A stretch of 64,000 nucleotides of DNA from Dendrophyllia cribrosa (taxonomy: Eukaryota; Cnidaria; Anthozoa; Scleractinia; Dendrophylliidae), in the NCBI GenBank assembly GCA_024195265.1, contig JAJLRJ010000005.1:35589605-35653604 (forward strand), given 5' to 3'. Below the pieces are notes generated by a model, which saw only the letters and a list, made by a program, of their open reading frames with translations, was not told the origin of the DNA and searched no databases. This document shows, piece by piece, positions 13,701 through 25,138 of the stretch. Within the stretch, counting starts at the first letter, position 1, and the number at the start of each line of letters is the position of its first letter. The position numbers and the translations under genes are program-made.

Positions 13701-16700
13701 ATCTGCGCCATCTTGAAACGTCTTGATACTAGCACTATCTAATAATTGAGCGTTATGAATAAAAGTTGTTTGTCTCCGCAGACAAACCCAATATTGTATT
13801 TTTTTTTTATTCGCTTGAGAGAGAGCAATGAAAATTTCTGGACTTCATTCTAAACAGATTAAAATAACTACTGCAGCTAATACTGTTTGCGTACGTGACC
13901 TACATGTAGCTTGACCTAGCTTGAGATCGCTTGCGCGTGTTATTATAAATTACGTTACAGCATTGAAAGCACACTACTTTCGTAGAAGAGAGGAAAATAT
14001 GACAACTTTTGGGTTGATTTCACAGCAATCAGCCTCGGAGAAGAACCTTCGTCCATGCTTAACACAACTTCTAGACTTCTATGCTGAATACAACTTCTAG
14101 ACGTTGAGATACTGACATGTACTGAGGCGTTTCATTTTAGAATCGGAGAAATATAAAACGAAATGAAATCAAGACAAATATATTATTTATATGTCGGAAA
14201 AATCTGAGACCTTTCGGAGTACACAGCACAGCAGAATTGAAGGATTTTGCCCGATTCCACGGCGATAGCGTGAATTTGTTTGACGTCGGCCCGACGTTTT
14301 TGCCTGCGTGACATATCTCGTGACATAGCCCCTTTAAACAGTGGCTGAAACTGAGGTACTACGTAGGTCAAGACGAGGTGCCACGGGATAAGGAGACGCA
14401 CTATAATCTATGATTACTGCTAGTAAATAGTAGTATTTTGTGAACGTGGTGAACAAAACTATTTTCTAAACTCTATTTTATATTCTATTTTATTTTCTAT
14501 TTTCTAAAGTCTATTTTAAGTAAACGAGTTCTGACATACTAAAGCAGCTTTTAATCAGCGTCTCAGTTGGCAATGGTTTACAAAGGCAGTTACAGGTCCA
14601 GTAGATTTCTGGAATGATTTTACGAATATGTGACATAATAACAATTAAGAAAGTGACGGTGATAGTTTGTGACATGTCCTTTCAGGAATTTCTTCACAGT
14701 GGTAACATGACAGAAGCAGGGCCACTGAGCCAGATTGATGATAACGATGATGAAAATGATGAATCTGTTGCTCTCCCTGGGGTGTTAAAAGGTAAGCTGT
14801 AGCTTCATTTATGTCCTTACAGCAAAATCAAGAGTGGTCAACAGTTTATTTCTTCCAAGAGTGTCAGTGCATTTTCAAACAGAAAAGGTGACTCAAATTC
14901 ATGTACTGATTATTGTTTTTGGTTTGCACTTAGATTAGTTTCCAGTTTTTCTCAATTCTCTGCAACTGACCCAAAACATAAACAATAAACTTAAAAGATC
15001 AAAGGGCTCCAAAAGCCATCTCGTGAATACGAAACCGTGGAATCTCGCACGCGTCTGCAAGCGAATTTTATACCGTCAAATGAAAACAAAGAAACATATT
15101 TGCGTTACATAAATATGCATTGTGTGAAACGAGACAACAGGATGACGTAATACCCTGGGAATTACAAAAAAAGGTTTACAGCCCAGTGAGCATATTTGTT
15201 TCCGCTCACTTTATGTCGTTCAATGCTTCGCGTAGTCACAAGATAAAAATGGGCAAGATAACATTGTTTGATATGTTCACTTATATTTGCAGGTGATATG
15301 AGTTCCAGGAGAACCAAACCAGAGATTCGAGTCAATTCACTGCAGTTTTCACCAACAGGTACTGATTTAAGTCACATTTCTTGATGTTGACGTTGACCAG
15401 CCAATCATACTCCACAATCGAAAATATATACGGGCTATATACTTGTTAAGGACTTTTTTTTTTGCCGTGGGGTGTCATGCTTCGATTGCTTTCATACTTC
15501 ACCAAGTTTATAAAATGCGATCAAAGTTAATGTTTCACTGGTTTTCGAGCGACAGGGGTTACCATAGCAACGCCAGCTTATTGCCCTTTGTTTTAAACAA
15601 TTTCGTTTTTCTCAAAATTTCGCCAGAAACTTCATAATGAAATTTTCAAATTTTGTAGTACTTACGTATCACTAGCTGTAGACGGAGTTTGAAGAACTAC
15701 GTAAAAGACGGTTTTCGAGTAAATCACAAATCATTTTTTTGGGCAAGACAGGCAAAACAGTAATAAAGTAAATAATTTGCATCAAGCAAAATATTTCCAA
15801 AACGCCCACACATATTATTTTACAACAGCCAGCCGTTAAAAAAATGATTGCCAAGAAAAGGACAATCGTTATTTTAACGGCTGGCTGTTTCAAAATAATA
15901 TCTAAAAGCATTGTGGACAATAACAGGGGTAGCGCGGTACCAGGCGATAAGTGATTCGAATTCAGATATATTTAGTAGCCACATTTATTTGAGGTCTGTC
16001 CCCTTTGAATTACATAGATCATGAAAACAGATTTAGGGCGCATTCGATTGACCGTATTCCGGAAAAAGAATAAACAGAATTGTCTCTGAAAATTGTTTGT
16101 TCAGGCACATTTACAGTATAAATCTGCCAAAACATGCCTATAATACGCTATCCAAGCGCTAGGATCATCCTACCTCTCAGGTAGGATGATCCTAGCGCAA
16201 GGTCCAAATGCAACCATTTGCATGTAAGCTAACAGTTGAAGACATGTCATGTTCGGAGGATGATCCCAGCACTAGAATTATCCTCGTTTCATGTAAATAG
16301 GGCCTAATAACTCGCGACGTAAATAAATTAAGATATTTGCGTCGACGAAGGAGACGCTTCCTAATCTTGTCGGCTAAGCGGAACGAATCGAGAAATGTGT
16401 CGGTACCAAATCTGCGCGATTTTGAAACGTCACAATAGTATCCAGCATTCTTAGCGCGTCGTCTAGGCTAAGCGGAACGAATCGAGAAAAGTGTCGGTAC
16501 CAAATCTGCGCCATTTTGAAACGTCACAATAGTATCCAGCATCGCGTGGAAATCAGGCATCATCCTGGGGAGCTGGGGTTTCGAAATGTCACATGTGAAT
16601 AATCTATTTGTCTTGATTTAGTTTCGGATATTTTCCCGGTTTTGGAATCGTACGGCTCAATATTTCAATGCCTAGTAAAAGTACGCAGTGGAAAAATTGG

Positions 16701-19700
16701 ACGAAGGTTCTTCTCCGGACCAAGTAAGTTGTTGGGTCACTTTAGAATCAAGCAAGAAGTTACAGATTTTACTCGCTTCCGTTCTGGTATGTTTTAAATG
16801 TTCTATCTTGATTTTGCTGTGGTTCTCTGTCTGATTTGGGAAGCTTTCACCTAAATACCGACGTCGTTCTTCGCGATGTTCTACGGTACGGTGCAATTCG
16901 CTTATGTCTTGTAGCAATAATTCACTGACCGGCCGCGCCAGGCGAACGCAGATAATTTAACTTTACAGTGCTCGAAATTGCGCCTGTATCGGGCGCATTT
17001 GCGACCAAAGATTTCGCAGTTTTGTGGCTAAAATTTGTCTAGCTAATAAAGGAATTATATTCAACAGTCTTGTGTCTTACTTGCAATTGGTAGTTGTAAT
17101 TTTATCCGAAAAATCTTGCGAAATTTCACGTTGAATGTTGCGTGACTTAAACGTCGAAATTTCTCATTTCCGGTTCCGGTACATGTACTGAGGAGTATGA
17201 TTTCAGAATCGGAGAAATAACCGAAATGAAATCAAGACAAATATACTATTTATATGTCGGAAAAATCTGAGACCTTTCGGAGTACACAGCACGGCAGGAT
17301 TTTGCCCGATTCCACGGCGATAGCGTGAATTTGTTTGATGACGGCCCGACGTTTTTGCCTGCGTGACATATCTCGCGACATAGCCCTTTTCAACAGTAGC
17401 TGAATTAATTCATGAAACTGAGGTACTAGGCTAAGACGAGGTGCCACGGGATAAGGAGACGCACTATAATCTATGATTACTACTAGTAATAGACCATATT
17501 CGCTTGGGCGTATTTGTTTACCCATTAGAGACCACGTGTCATTCCCCTGGGTATTATTTCTTTCTTTTCCGTTAACGCTTGAGAAGATACATTAATATGG
17601 ATGTCGTTCAGACAAAGAATTTAACTCCCAAGAGGTTTGTATTGGGTAAACATTTCGCCCAAGCGAATAAGGTCTATTAATTCATGAAACTGAGGTACTA
17701 GGTCAAGACAAGGTGACACGGGATAAGGAGACGCACTATAATCTATGATTACTACTAGTAATATTAAATTAACAACAATTTGAATGCATTTATTTGAGTA
17801 GAATTGAACAGTACTTTAGTATGAAAGAATAACAATTTTCGATAAATCATATATTAAATCCTTTTGACCAATGACTATAACTTGATAATACCGGTAATAA
17901 ATCTTGTGAAATTAATTCTAACAAACCTGACTTGACTAAACGAAATGTTCCTTTGCACCATAAAAGACTGACAATTCCGTGACTTAGCTAATAACTAAAA
18001 AAAAAATAAAGACTTACTTTGGTTGATGACTCGCACCAAAGGTAGCACTTAGAAGACAGCAAAGGCACACTGAAGATAGCGATAACTGACCCTATGATCG
18101 TAGCACGGTAGCGGGATAACTTCTAACTCTACTGTTGTTGCACATCGTCATTTTATTACATGTGCTTCGTAATGCTTAGGGCGTTGTAAGAAATTTAGCA
18201 CCTGAAAAAAGTACAAATTATATCGAAGCTTTCATTTTAAATCACGTACTTTAATTAGTATAATAACTACAAACAAGTAGCAGCACTGAGGTGTCGTTCA
18301 CACTTGGTGCCCGAGCACTGTGCCGTTCACACTTGGTGCCCGAGCATCGATACCAATTTTGAATGCGTGTTCACATTCGGTGCCCACCTCTGACCTTCCA
18401 CTATTTTGAAACTGTAGAGCAGGGATTTGTGGGTAAAATAACTGCTTCGGAGCAGGAGTTTGTGGATAAAGTTCTTGAGCACTCGACAGAATCGTGTGCA
18501 GACTTGTGCCTGTGCCCGATTCAGTGCCTGAGTACAAGGTATCCACCTTGTACCCGTGCCCGAGCACCGTGCCCGAGCACCGTGCCCGATTATTGGCACG
18601 GGCACTTACAAAAAGCCGTGTTCACAGTGGTGCCCGTCAGGCACTGTGCCCGGGCACGGTGCTTGGGCACCAAGTGTGAACGACGCCTAAGTTTATATTC
18701 AACTTGGGGTTGATGATGCATATGTTGTAGTTTCAATTTGTTTTTGGTTTAAAAATCACTCCTTTGTCGTTAGTTTGTAGCCTTATGTGAGATACATAGC
18801 TGTTTTGGACTACAGGTATATTGAGCGATGTATGTTGTGTTTATAGGGCGGTCTTGGGCAGCAGCCAGCACTGAAGGTCTTCTGGTGTATTCGCTGGAGT
18901 CTGATGTTGTTTTTGATCCATTTCAACTGGACTGTGATGTGACTCCTGAGAGGATCCAGCAAGCCAGCAGCAACAGAGAACACACAAACGCACTCATGAT
19001 GAGTTTAAGATTGAATGAACCGCAGCTAATTTGCCACGTTATGGAGGCTGTTAAACCATGTGACAGTAAGTGCTTTACACATGCACATGCGAGTTTATAA
19101 ACAAAGAGGTGGATAAATAGTAGACCCATGAAGTTTTGTTGTAATCTGATCTCGGCTGATTTTCTTGGATGGCGAAGATAATTATTGAAATGAATGCATC
19201 GGAATGCTTAAATTTATTGCAGTTTGCTCTTGCTCTATTTCCCATAACCTTTGTAAAACACTTGTATTAGTTGATTTCTCATGACCTAGAAATCAACTGA
19301 AGATTTTATTTTTGTATAAAATTGTTGATTGTGTGGCCGTTATGGAAAGGTTATTTATTTATTTATTTTTTTTTTGGGGGGGGGGGGGGGGTGGGCATTA
19401 GTAGAGAGGTTCCACTGTTCAGGGAGGAGACAAGGCGACCGTTTTCCATGAACATTCTAACGAGAAGCTCATAACAGATGACGTGATAAGCTTCTGTTCT
19501 AACCTAATATATCTCAGACGATAAACTCCGAGGAAGTATCTAGTACATTTGTTCAGCAGATCAAGTGTACGGCGATAATGAATGGTAACTGTTAATCTAT
19601 TTAATCTTTTTGTCAATTAGTTCCTTTGGTGGTGCGGTCACTGAAAGAGCCCTATGTTGAACTTGTGTTGAAGTTTGTTGCATTACAACTGGATAATTCA

Positions 19701-20680
19701 CGTCATCTTCATTTTTACCTCTTATGGTGTCAACAACTTTTAACTGTACATGGTCAAAAGCTGAAAACGCTCTCCAGTACTAGTAGACTGTTGGTTGTGT
19801 TACGCAGTTTACAGAAAGGCGTTGCAAGACAGCAGGACGACCTTGGGAAAGTGTAAGTTAAAACCGTCACTTCTTTTACGGTGCCGTTACACAAGGCAGT
19901 CGTGTCTTGCAACTTTCAACACAACGCCGACAAGAGCATTTCGAGACAAGTTGTGGATGAAATTGTAGGTGTAATATCCCTCTTCGCAACTTGGCTCACA
20001 GCAAAAAATTGCGTTGCAAGTAGCGGAAAAAGTTGAACAGTTCTGTGCTTTTGTTGAACAGTTCTGTACTTTTCGCAGTATTGCAGCGTTGCCTGGTGTA
20101 ATAGTACCTTCGCTTTGCTGATTTATAAGTTACTATACTTAAGTTTATCTTTATCTATTAGATAGTGATTGCTGTGGTGACGTTGGTAGGGGCAGAAATA
20201 ATACTAAGTTTGCACACCGTTCTCATTTGTATCCCGAAAATATCTGTGCCCACCCCGGAATTTTTTTTTTTTTTTCAAAAAAAAAAAATACCCATGCTAA
20301 TGAGTTGTGTATTAGCTGGTCCAGTGGTGTTGGACGCTAAACCTCACAGCCAGCGCAACGCTAGCCAGTGTTTGAACCCGGCAGAGACATGGATTTCATT
20401 TTCTTTTTCTTTTTCTTTTTATTATCCTTTCTTTCATTTTTGTTCTCTCTGCACATAAAGTGTCCGATTCTTGGGTTGATAGTTATCGATTGCTTGGATA
20501 ACAGAAGTGCATGATTTGTTGTTCATTTTCAGTTGTTCGAGTAATACGTACGACCTGACGTACATCAAAGCTCTTGCTGATCAACTTACAACCAATGATA
20601 CCAACAACAGTGACGCCGTGGAAACATCATCTTTACCGTTTGGCACTACGGAAATGTTGAAATCACGTGTGTCATCATAG
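2749..20680 (+). CDS. PWP2: PWP2 (UTP1) homolog, 13 recognisable exons, N-terminus not found
   Basis: PWP2/UTP1 is a tandem WD40 beta-propeller protein of the UTP-B subcomplex of the small-subunit processome, acting in nucleolar 18S rRNA maturation. Exons read from splice sites and family similarity: 2749-2889, 3720-3927, 4320-4468, 5091-5238, 7882-8032, 10406-10586, 11360-11453, 12307-12360, 14686-14791, 15293-15358, 18847-19065, 19621-19852, 20533-20680 (TAG at 20678). All have AG/GT borders and phases that join. Diagnostic stretches are LGQLLVWEWQSETY, GGDDGK, SGFCFVTF, DGTVRAFDLNRYRNFRTF, SWDKTVRLWNMFDS and the C-terminal Utp12-type helical domain (HFYLLWCQQLL, HGQKLK). The recognisable part begins about 370 residues into the usual protein. 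Either the first exons have diverged, the assembly is wrong here, or this is a partial gene. The C-terminal tail after the Utp12 domain is shorter than in vertebrates. Confidence 0.9.
3430..3628. mobile_element. Fold-back MITE in a PWP2 intron
   Basis: A 199-bp near-perfect palindrome. The left end AATAGGCCATTTCCGAGTTG is repeated as its reverse complement at the right end, and the arms extend through almost the whole element. No coding capacity. It lies between PWP2 exons. Confidence 0.85.
5386..6103. mobile_element. TTAA-flanked nonautonomous element 1 (piggyBac-like MITE)
   Basis: Terminal inverted repeats AAGGTTACCGTGTACCTTC (left) and its near reverse complement (right, one mismatch) are flanked by TTAA at 5382-5385 and 6104-6107. 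TTAA duplication is typical of piggyBac-type transposition. The interior shows no transposase. It shares its right TTAA with the next element. Confidence 0.75.
6108..6646. mobile_element. TTAA-flanked nonautonomous element 2 (long fold-back)
   Basis: Long inverted repeats of about 200 bp per arm (the left arm contains TTTTTTTATTTGCTTGATCG and the right arm its complement) surround a spacer at about 6310-6430. Flanking TTAA sites are 6104-6107 and 6647-6650. No coding capacity. It abuts element 1 with only the shared TTAA between them. Confidence 0.75.
8160..9435. mobile_element. Nonautonomous DNA transposon with 9-bp target duplication
   Basis: Termini TAGCCTGCGGACAGGCT and its near complement bound a 1,276-bp element. 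The flanks carry a perfect 9-bp repeat ACATTATAT (8151-8159 and 9436-9444). A 9-bp duplication fits Mutator-like elements. I see no transposase. It lies in a PWP2 intron. Confidence 0.75.
9931..10101. mobile_element. Short palindromic MITE
   Basis: A 171-bp inverted repeat. The left arm reads TATATACCTAATTCAATAAA and the right arm is its near complement. The arms continue through repeats of the form CAATTGGTCATTGG. No coding capacity. Confidence 0.7.
10721..10756. repeat. (GT)n microsatellite
   Basis: Eighteen uninterrupted GT dinucleotides in a PWP2 intron. Confidence 0.95.
11071..11278. mobile_element. TTAA-flanked short MITE
   Basis: Termini CCCTTTAAGCCCTAA and its near complement TTAGGGCTTAAGGG are flanked by TTAA at 11067-11070 and 11279-11282. 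The size (about 208 bp) and lack of coding potential fit a piggyBac-type MITE. Confidence 0.7.
12461..12703. repeat. 81-bp minisatellite, three copies
   Basis: The unit begins GTATTTGGTGGCT at 12461, 12542 and 12623, a period of exactly 81 bp, with few differences between copies. Because 81 is a multiple of three, both strands read through as 27-residue repeats. I regard these open frames as incidental. It lies in a PWP2 intron and is followed at 12710-12860 by purine-rich then pyrimidine-rich DNA. Confidence 0.85.
13535..14430. repeat. Dispersed repeat, copy 1
   Basis: The sequence starting near GTCGACGAAGGAGACGCTTCC, with an internal duplicated GGCGGAACGAATCGAGAAAA block, and ending near ATCTATGATTACTGCTAGTA is found again at 16335-17487. 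The shared blocks and ends indicate a transposable repeat family of about 0.9-1.1 kb without recognisable coding sequence. Confidence 0.6.
15813..15900. repeat. Hairpin element
   Basis: An 88-bp inverted repeat. ACAACAGCCAGCCGTTAAAA and its near complement surround a spacer of about 28 bp, and TATTATTTT / AAAATAATA extends the arms. Confidence 0.7.
16156..16198. repeat. Perfect 20-bp hairpin
   Basis: GCGCTAGGATCATCCTACCT, three spacer bases, then its exact reverse complement. Confidence 0.85.
16335..17765. repeat. Dispersed repeat, copy 2, with a nested MITE and a tail fragment
   Basis: Second copy of the family seen at 13535-14430, including the duplicated GGAACGAATCGAGAAA block and the terminal ATCTATGATTACTACTAGTA. 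Its end is split by the MITE at 17488-17678, and a tail fragment (the block starting CATGAAACTGAGGTACTAGG) follows at 17683-17762. Confidence 0.55.
17488..17678. mobile_element. MITE nested in the dispersed repeat
   Basis: Inverted ends AATAGACCATATTCGCTTGG and its near complement, about 190 bp, no coding capacity. It is inserted at the terminal TAGTAA of the surrounding repeat. Confidence 0.7.
18289..18688. mobile_element. MITE with internal GTGCCCGAGCAC repeats
   Basis: Termini AGGTGTCGTTCACACTTGGT and its near complement, about 400 bp. The subterminal regions repeat GTGCCCGAGCACCGT-type units, which create open frames on both strands. I consider those incidental. Confidence 0.7.
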
Positions 20681-21511
20681 AAGCGCAACGATCACATGTA
20701 CCCTGAAAATGTCATAAGCCAGCCATAAGTTCAGTGTTTTAGCCAGATCACATGTGACACGCTCGTGACACGATAAAACATTACATCTTTCTCATTATTG
20801 TGTTGTATAGAAACAAACTCCTAACGGTTGAAACGTGAAGTAAGTCGACTTGTACATTGGATTAAAAAGCTAAAGCTTAACTTCGTTTTTACGGAAAGTT
20901 TCCTGAGTGTTCGTATACAAATGTGCACCGTATGCAAATTGCCAAGAAGTTGAAGCATAGCACGTGCAGTTCGTGCTAAAAACAAAAGAATTTGGAAAAA
21001 TCAGGCTTACATCAAGCACCACCCAAACCTGCACTTTGTGTCACGCAAAGACATGTTTTTTTTTGTTCGTTTTAGAAATAAAATTTGGTTTATAACCCCG
21101 AGCCCGCGAGATTGCTGGCAGGCTACACATTTACAAGCAACATTTACCGTACTGTACGTAGCGTTTACCTAAAAATCCATTTGAAGTCCGAATATATCAA
21201 AGAATTGATAAATAAATCGATTTAAAACATTACATCATCTGGTTCCTTCTCCTGTTTCAAACAATACGTATTTGTGTCACCCTTAAAGACATGTTTTTAA
21301 TGATCGAAACAAAATAATTTGGTTTATGTGAAGTTTTACAAGGGCAGCGAAACTTCGATCAGCTTATTATGCTAGATTGATGACAATTGTTATCTTTGTT
21401 AATACTAGTATTAGTTACTTTTTTATTGTATTGTACCCTTACTTAAATACAATGTATAGATTGTTTTTAGGCCATCAAGCTAGATTAATAGATATTTTAT
21501 TGTATAAGATA

Positions 21512-22634
21512 TACCGTAGAGTTCCGAAACTAACGGTTCCCGTTACTTTTGGAATTAGCAGGTCTAAGGGACCGCAACTTTCGGGTACCCGTTATTTTCG
21601 GGTAGTCGTTACTTTCAGGTTGCCGCAAGTTTCGGGTGGCCGTTACTTTCGGGCAGCTAAAATACGTCAGTTATTGAAGAAAAAAATTATTGGTAAACGC
21701 AAACGCGGAATAAGCATAATTTTACTTTAATTCTCTCTTTCTCGTTGATTCTTCGGTATAGACAAATTCGGCAAACGCATTGTTGTACCCAATTCAAACC
21801 TTCTGGGAATAAGATTCTTTCACAATATTTCCAACTAATTTCCATGTCAATGCTTCATTGATATGGAAATATGACGAACAAAGAGTTCTAATCCCAAAAG
21901 GTTTGAATTGGGTACAACAATGCGTTATCCGAATTTGTCTATTCTTCGGCATTCTTGGGTGTTTCTTGGTGTTGCGGAAGCCACTGTTGGTTAGCTTTTG
22001 TGTTGTGGTGTGGGTATTGTTCAGTGTCTTTTGAATCTTTTGTTTTACGTCATTTGGTGATCACACATCCACAACACCAAGAAACTATCGCATTCTTGTA
22101 CAGTGAACACTTAATCTATGCCATCTGCATGCAGACGTTTCTATGGTATCGATTTGGCCGGCGTTACTTTCGGGTAGCCCCGTTACTTTCGGGTAGTCCG
22201 TTAGTTTCGGGTAGCCCGTTACTTTCGGGTAGGTCGTTACTTTCGGGTAGCCCGTTAGTTTCGGGTAGCCCGTTACTTTCGGGTAGGTCGTTACTTTCGG
22301 GTAGCCCGTTACTTTCGGGTAGCCCGTTAGTTTCGGGTAGTCCGTTAGTTTCGGGTAGCCCGTTACTTTCGGGTAGCCCGTTACTTTCGAGTGGGCCGTT
22401 ACTTTCGGTAGCCCGTTACTTTCGGGTGGGCCGTTAGTTTCGGGTAGCCCGTTACTTTCGGGTAGCCCGTTACTTTCGGGTAGTCCGTTACTTTCGGGTA
22501 GCCCGTTACTTTCGGTAGCCCGTTATTTTCGGTAGCCCGTAACTTTCGGGTTGGCCGTTACTTTCGGTTTTACTAGAAAGGTCCGAAAATTAACGTTACT
22601 TTCGGGTAGCCCTTACATTCGGAACTCCACGGTA
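21512..22634. mobile_element. TIR element built of an 18-bp minisatellite
   Basis: Ends TACCGTAGAGTTCCGAA and its near complement bound about 1.1 kb. Much of 22150-22620 is an array of 18-bp units of the type CCGTTACTTTCGGGTAG, and degenerate units occur at the left side (21540-21660). The array reads as a six-residue repeat in one frame, but I do not regard that as a gene. A separate MITE at 21758-21942 is nested inside. Confidence 0.7.
21758..21942. mobile_element. MITE nested in the minisatellite element
   Basis: Inverted ends ATAGACAAATTCGGCAAACG and near complement, about 185 bp, with arms continuing as TTGTACCCAATTCAAACCTT. Its design resembles the MITE at 17488. Confidence 0.7.
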
Positions 22635-22647
22635 ATTAGGTGTCCCC

Positions 22648-22803
22648 AATAGCCCTTTTCGCGGTAACCTTTCTCATGTGCATTACAATAAAAATCAACG
22701 TGGTTGCGAGGCAATTTTGCAGTTTCTGCCCGAAATTGCCTCGCAATCATGTTGAATGTTATTGTAATGCAAATGAGAAAGGTTAACCGCGAAAAGGGCT
22801 ATT
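22648..22803. mobile_element. Fold-back MITE
   Basis: A 156-bp palindrome with ends AATAGCCCTTTTCGCGGTAA and its near complement. Confidence 0.75.
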
Positions 22804-25022
22804 AGCGTAGGGTTTCCCATATGCTAGATGATTTGACACACAAATAAAGTTGTTCATTTGTTCATTCATTCATTCATTCACACATTTAAAAACAAGATTT
22901 GCCGGCCGTTGCTGTAGCGTTTTCCCAAGTCTCGAAAACTCCTTTGGAAGACTTCCAGAGCTCGAAGCCTTTTGCACTGGTCTGCGGAATTACCAAGAAT
23001 CGTTTACGAGCGATCGTGTGAAGTTTTTAACCATATTTTTAAATTTCCAAGCTGAAACGGAAAAAAGAGTTCACTGGATCGACTGGACCAACAAACTTTG
23101 CTATGATCATGAAAAATAGAAACATCTCCTTGCATTAGTATCTCAGTAACTGTCACATTCGTTTTATTTGTATTGCCAGCCATTCAACCATTAATATTTA
23201 TCTTTTAATGTTTCAATTATTTTTGTTGTTTATTTTTCCTCTTTTTTCTGGAGTGTTGTGTAACTTTTTGCGCTGTAAATTAGTGTTAGTTTAATAATGC
23301 TAGTGTACACAATTTACAAAAACAAATAAAATACGAAAAAGGAAAGAAAGAAAAGAAACTCGCAAAGCTTCTGATTGTTAAATTCTTGGTTTCATCAATG
23401 ATTTGTTTGCCGTTTTTCCCGTATTAAAAAAAATTCAAATCGTGGATTTGGTATAATTTTCCACAAAAGAATCTGGAATATTTGATTTGATATTTGCTTT
23501 CGCTTATTTAGTCCGTATATTTCAAGCGTCTGAGTAACGGCGCTTGGCTTGGCGTCAGTAGCTTGGTAACGGACCGATCTGTATGAAAACAAACCATAAA
23601 CATACCATACATGGACCTGTCAAGTACAAATCTGTACTTGGGTTTTATAATTTTTTCACGTTCAAAGATTGTTTCAGTATCTAGCCGTTTGTATACACCA
23701 AATACAGCGAAACTGTGTTTTGGTGTGTGGTGACTTTTATAAGACTAAAAGAATTTTGCTCTGCCAATCCCGGAAAGAGAAAATGTATTTTTGTCTAAGC
23801 TGCCTCACGCCCCTTTCCCAGCGGAAGAGAGGGCGTGCGTTAAACAAGGATGACCCAGGAATAATAATGACGAGGAAAATAATAATTAAGAAGGTAATAT
23901 AATAATAATAATAATAATATCGATGAGGTTGATGATGAAAAGGACGATGTGTAATTATAATGTGTAAATAATGTAAAGTAACGATGTTCCGACTTATCTG
24001 TGGCATACTGGATTTAGTTAATAACATGATTAAAAAGTTATATTTCGTAGATTGGACGAAAGAAACAACGATTCTCTTGATTCACGGAGTTAAATATTAA
24101 GTGAACTGCCATCTCCATAGTATTGGGTACGCTTTGATAATTTTATTCAATACTGCTTTTGTTCGTTCCAGCTTCAACAAAAAGAAAACAAACGAGTTCT
24201 TTGTCGAGGCTTTGTGTTGATTCTTATCAGTCTCTGGTTCTAAATTCAGACCACTTGGGGCTTCTGGAAGCTAAGTATAGTCCTAGGGCAAACTAAATCG
24301 AAAAGAGCGTGTCTTCAGCCAAAGTTTTCCTGTTTACACTACAGGCGCGCAATACCAAGAAATGCTTCTTATTTCGTCCGATATGTACGACCATTAATAA
24401 GCCGGACTATTCCGTGATAGTTTGCTTCTGCAGATGGCCAATGAACGGTTTTTTTTTTACTAAAAATACTTCTTATTCCTTCACCAACCTACCATTCTTT
24501 TGTTACAATCACTTTCGGATCAAAACGATAACCACGCAAGAGGTCATCTGTGTGATACAATAAAATCGGGCTATAGAAGTGCACGACATTACTTCAAAAG
24601 ACCGAATTTGACAAAAGATTTCATTTAAGTTTACCGCTCAGTTGTGTTTAATTAAGAAACCTTGTATATGACAGTCGTTTTAAGTATCTTTAGCTCTCCA
24701 TCCACCCGCAAAATGACAACTACTTCAGAAATCAGCATGTATAAATTTTTAGTGGTCTCTCAACCGAAGTGTGACGACAACTTTACCGGTTTATTGAACA
24801 CAGTAGCCGATAGAAATTTCAAAAACTTATAATCAGAAATAAAAGTTTAATTTATGGTCATTCAGTTCGCAAGAACTAATTAAATATTAGCTCTTTTCCC
24901 TCTCGCGTATTGAATATTCCTAGAATGTTATTTTGGTGTCACCAATAGGGAATAATTCCGACGTGGCTGGCTGCAGTGTTTAGCGAATGTCGGGCGTGCA
25001 CGTGAACAATATAGTGGGCGGC
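22804..25022. other. Intergenic region before the TGF-beta gene
   Basis: Contains (TTCA)n at about 22849-22872, (TAA)n at about 23900-23920 and otherwise unremarkable AT-rich DNA. I see no gene. The proximal part from about 24700 is expected to hold regulatory DNA of the downstream ligand gene. Confidence 0.5.
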
Positions 25023-25029
25023 TATAAAA
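25023..25029 (+). promoter_or_regulatory. TATA box of the TGF-beta ligand gene
   Basis: TATAAAA lies 110 bp upstream of the ATG at 25139, giving a predicted start site near 25055 and a short 5' leader. Confidence 0.6.
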
Positions 25030-25138
25030 TCACAAATGAACCATTCGCCTACTTCAGTTATTGCAGCAAGCTCACCGACCCAACGACCAGCGCATGGAAC
25101 AAGAGAACAAGTGAAAAGGAATCCCGCAGAGCTTTCAA

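Noticed and set aside
18298..18713. Several overlapping Cys/Pro-rich ORFs
   Set aside because: Artefacts of GTGCCCGAGCAC repeats inside a MITE.
21955..22437. ORF rich in SGSPLL repeats
   Set aside because: Produced by the 18-bp minisatellite inside a TIR element. The opposite and other frames are similarly open.
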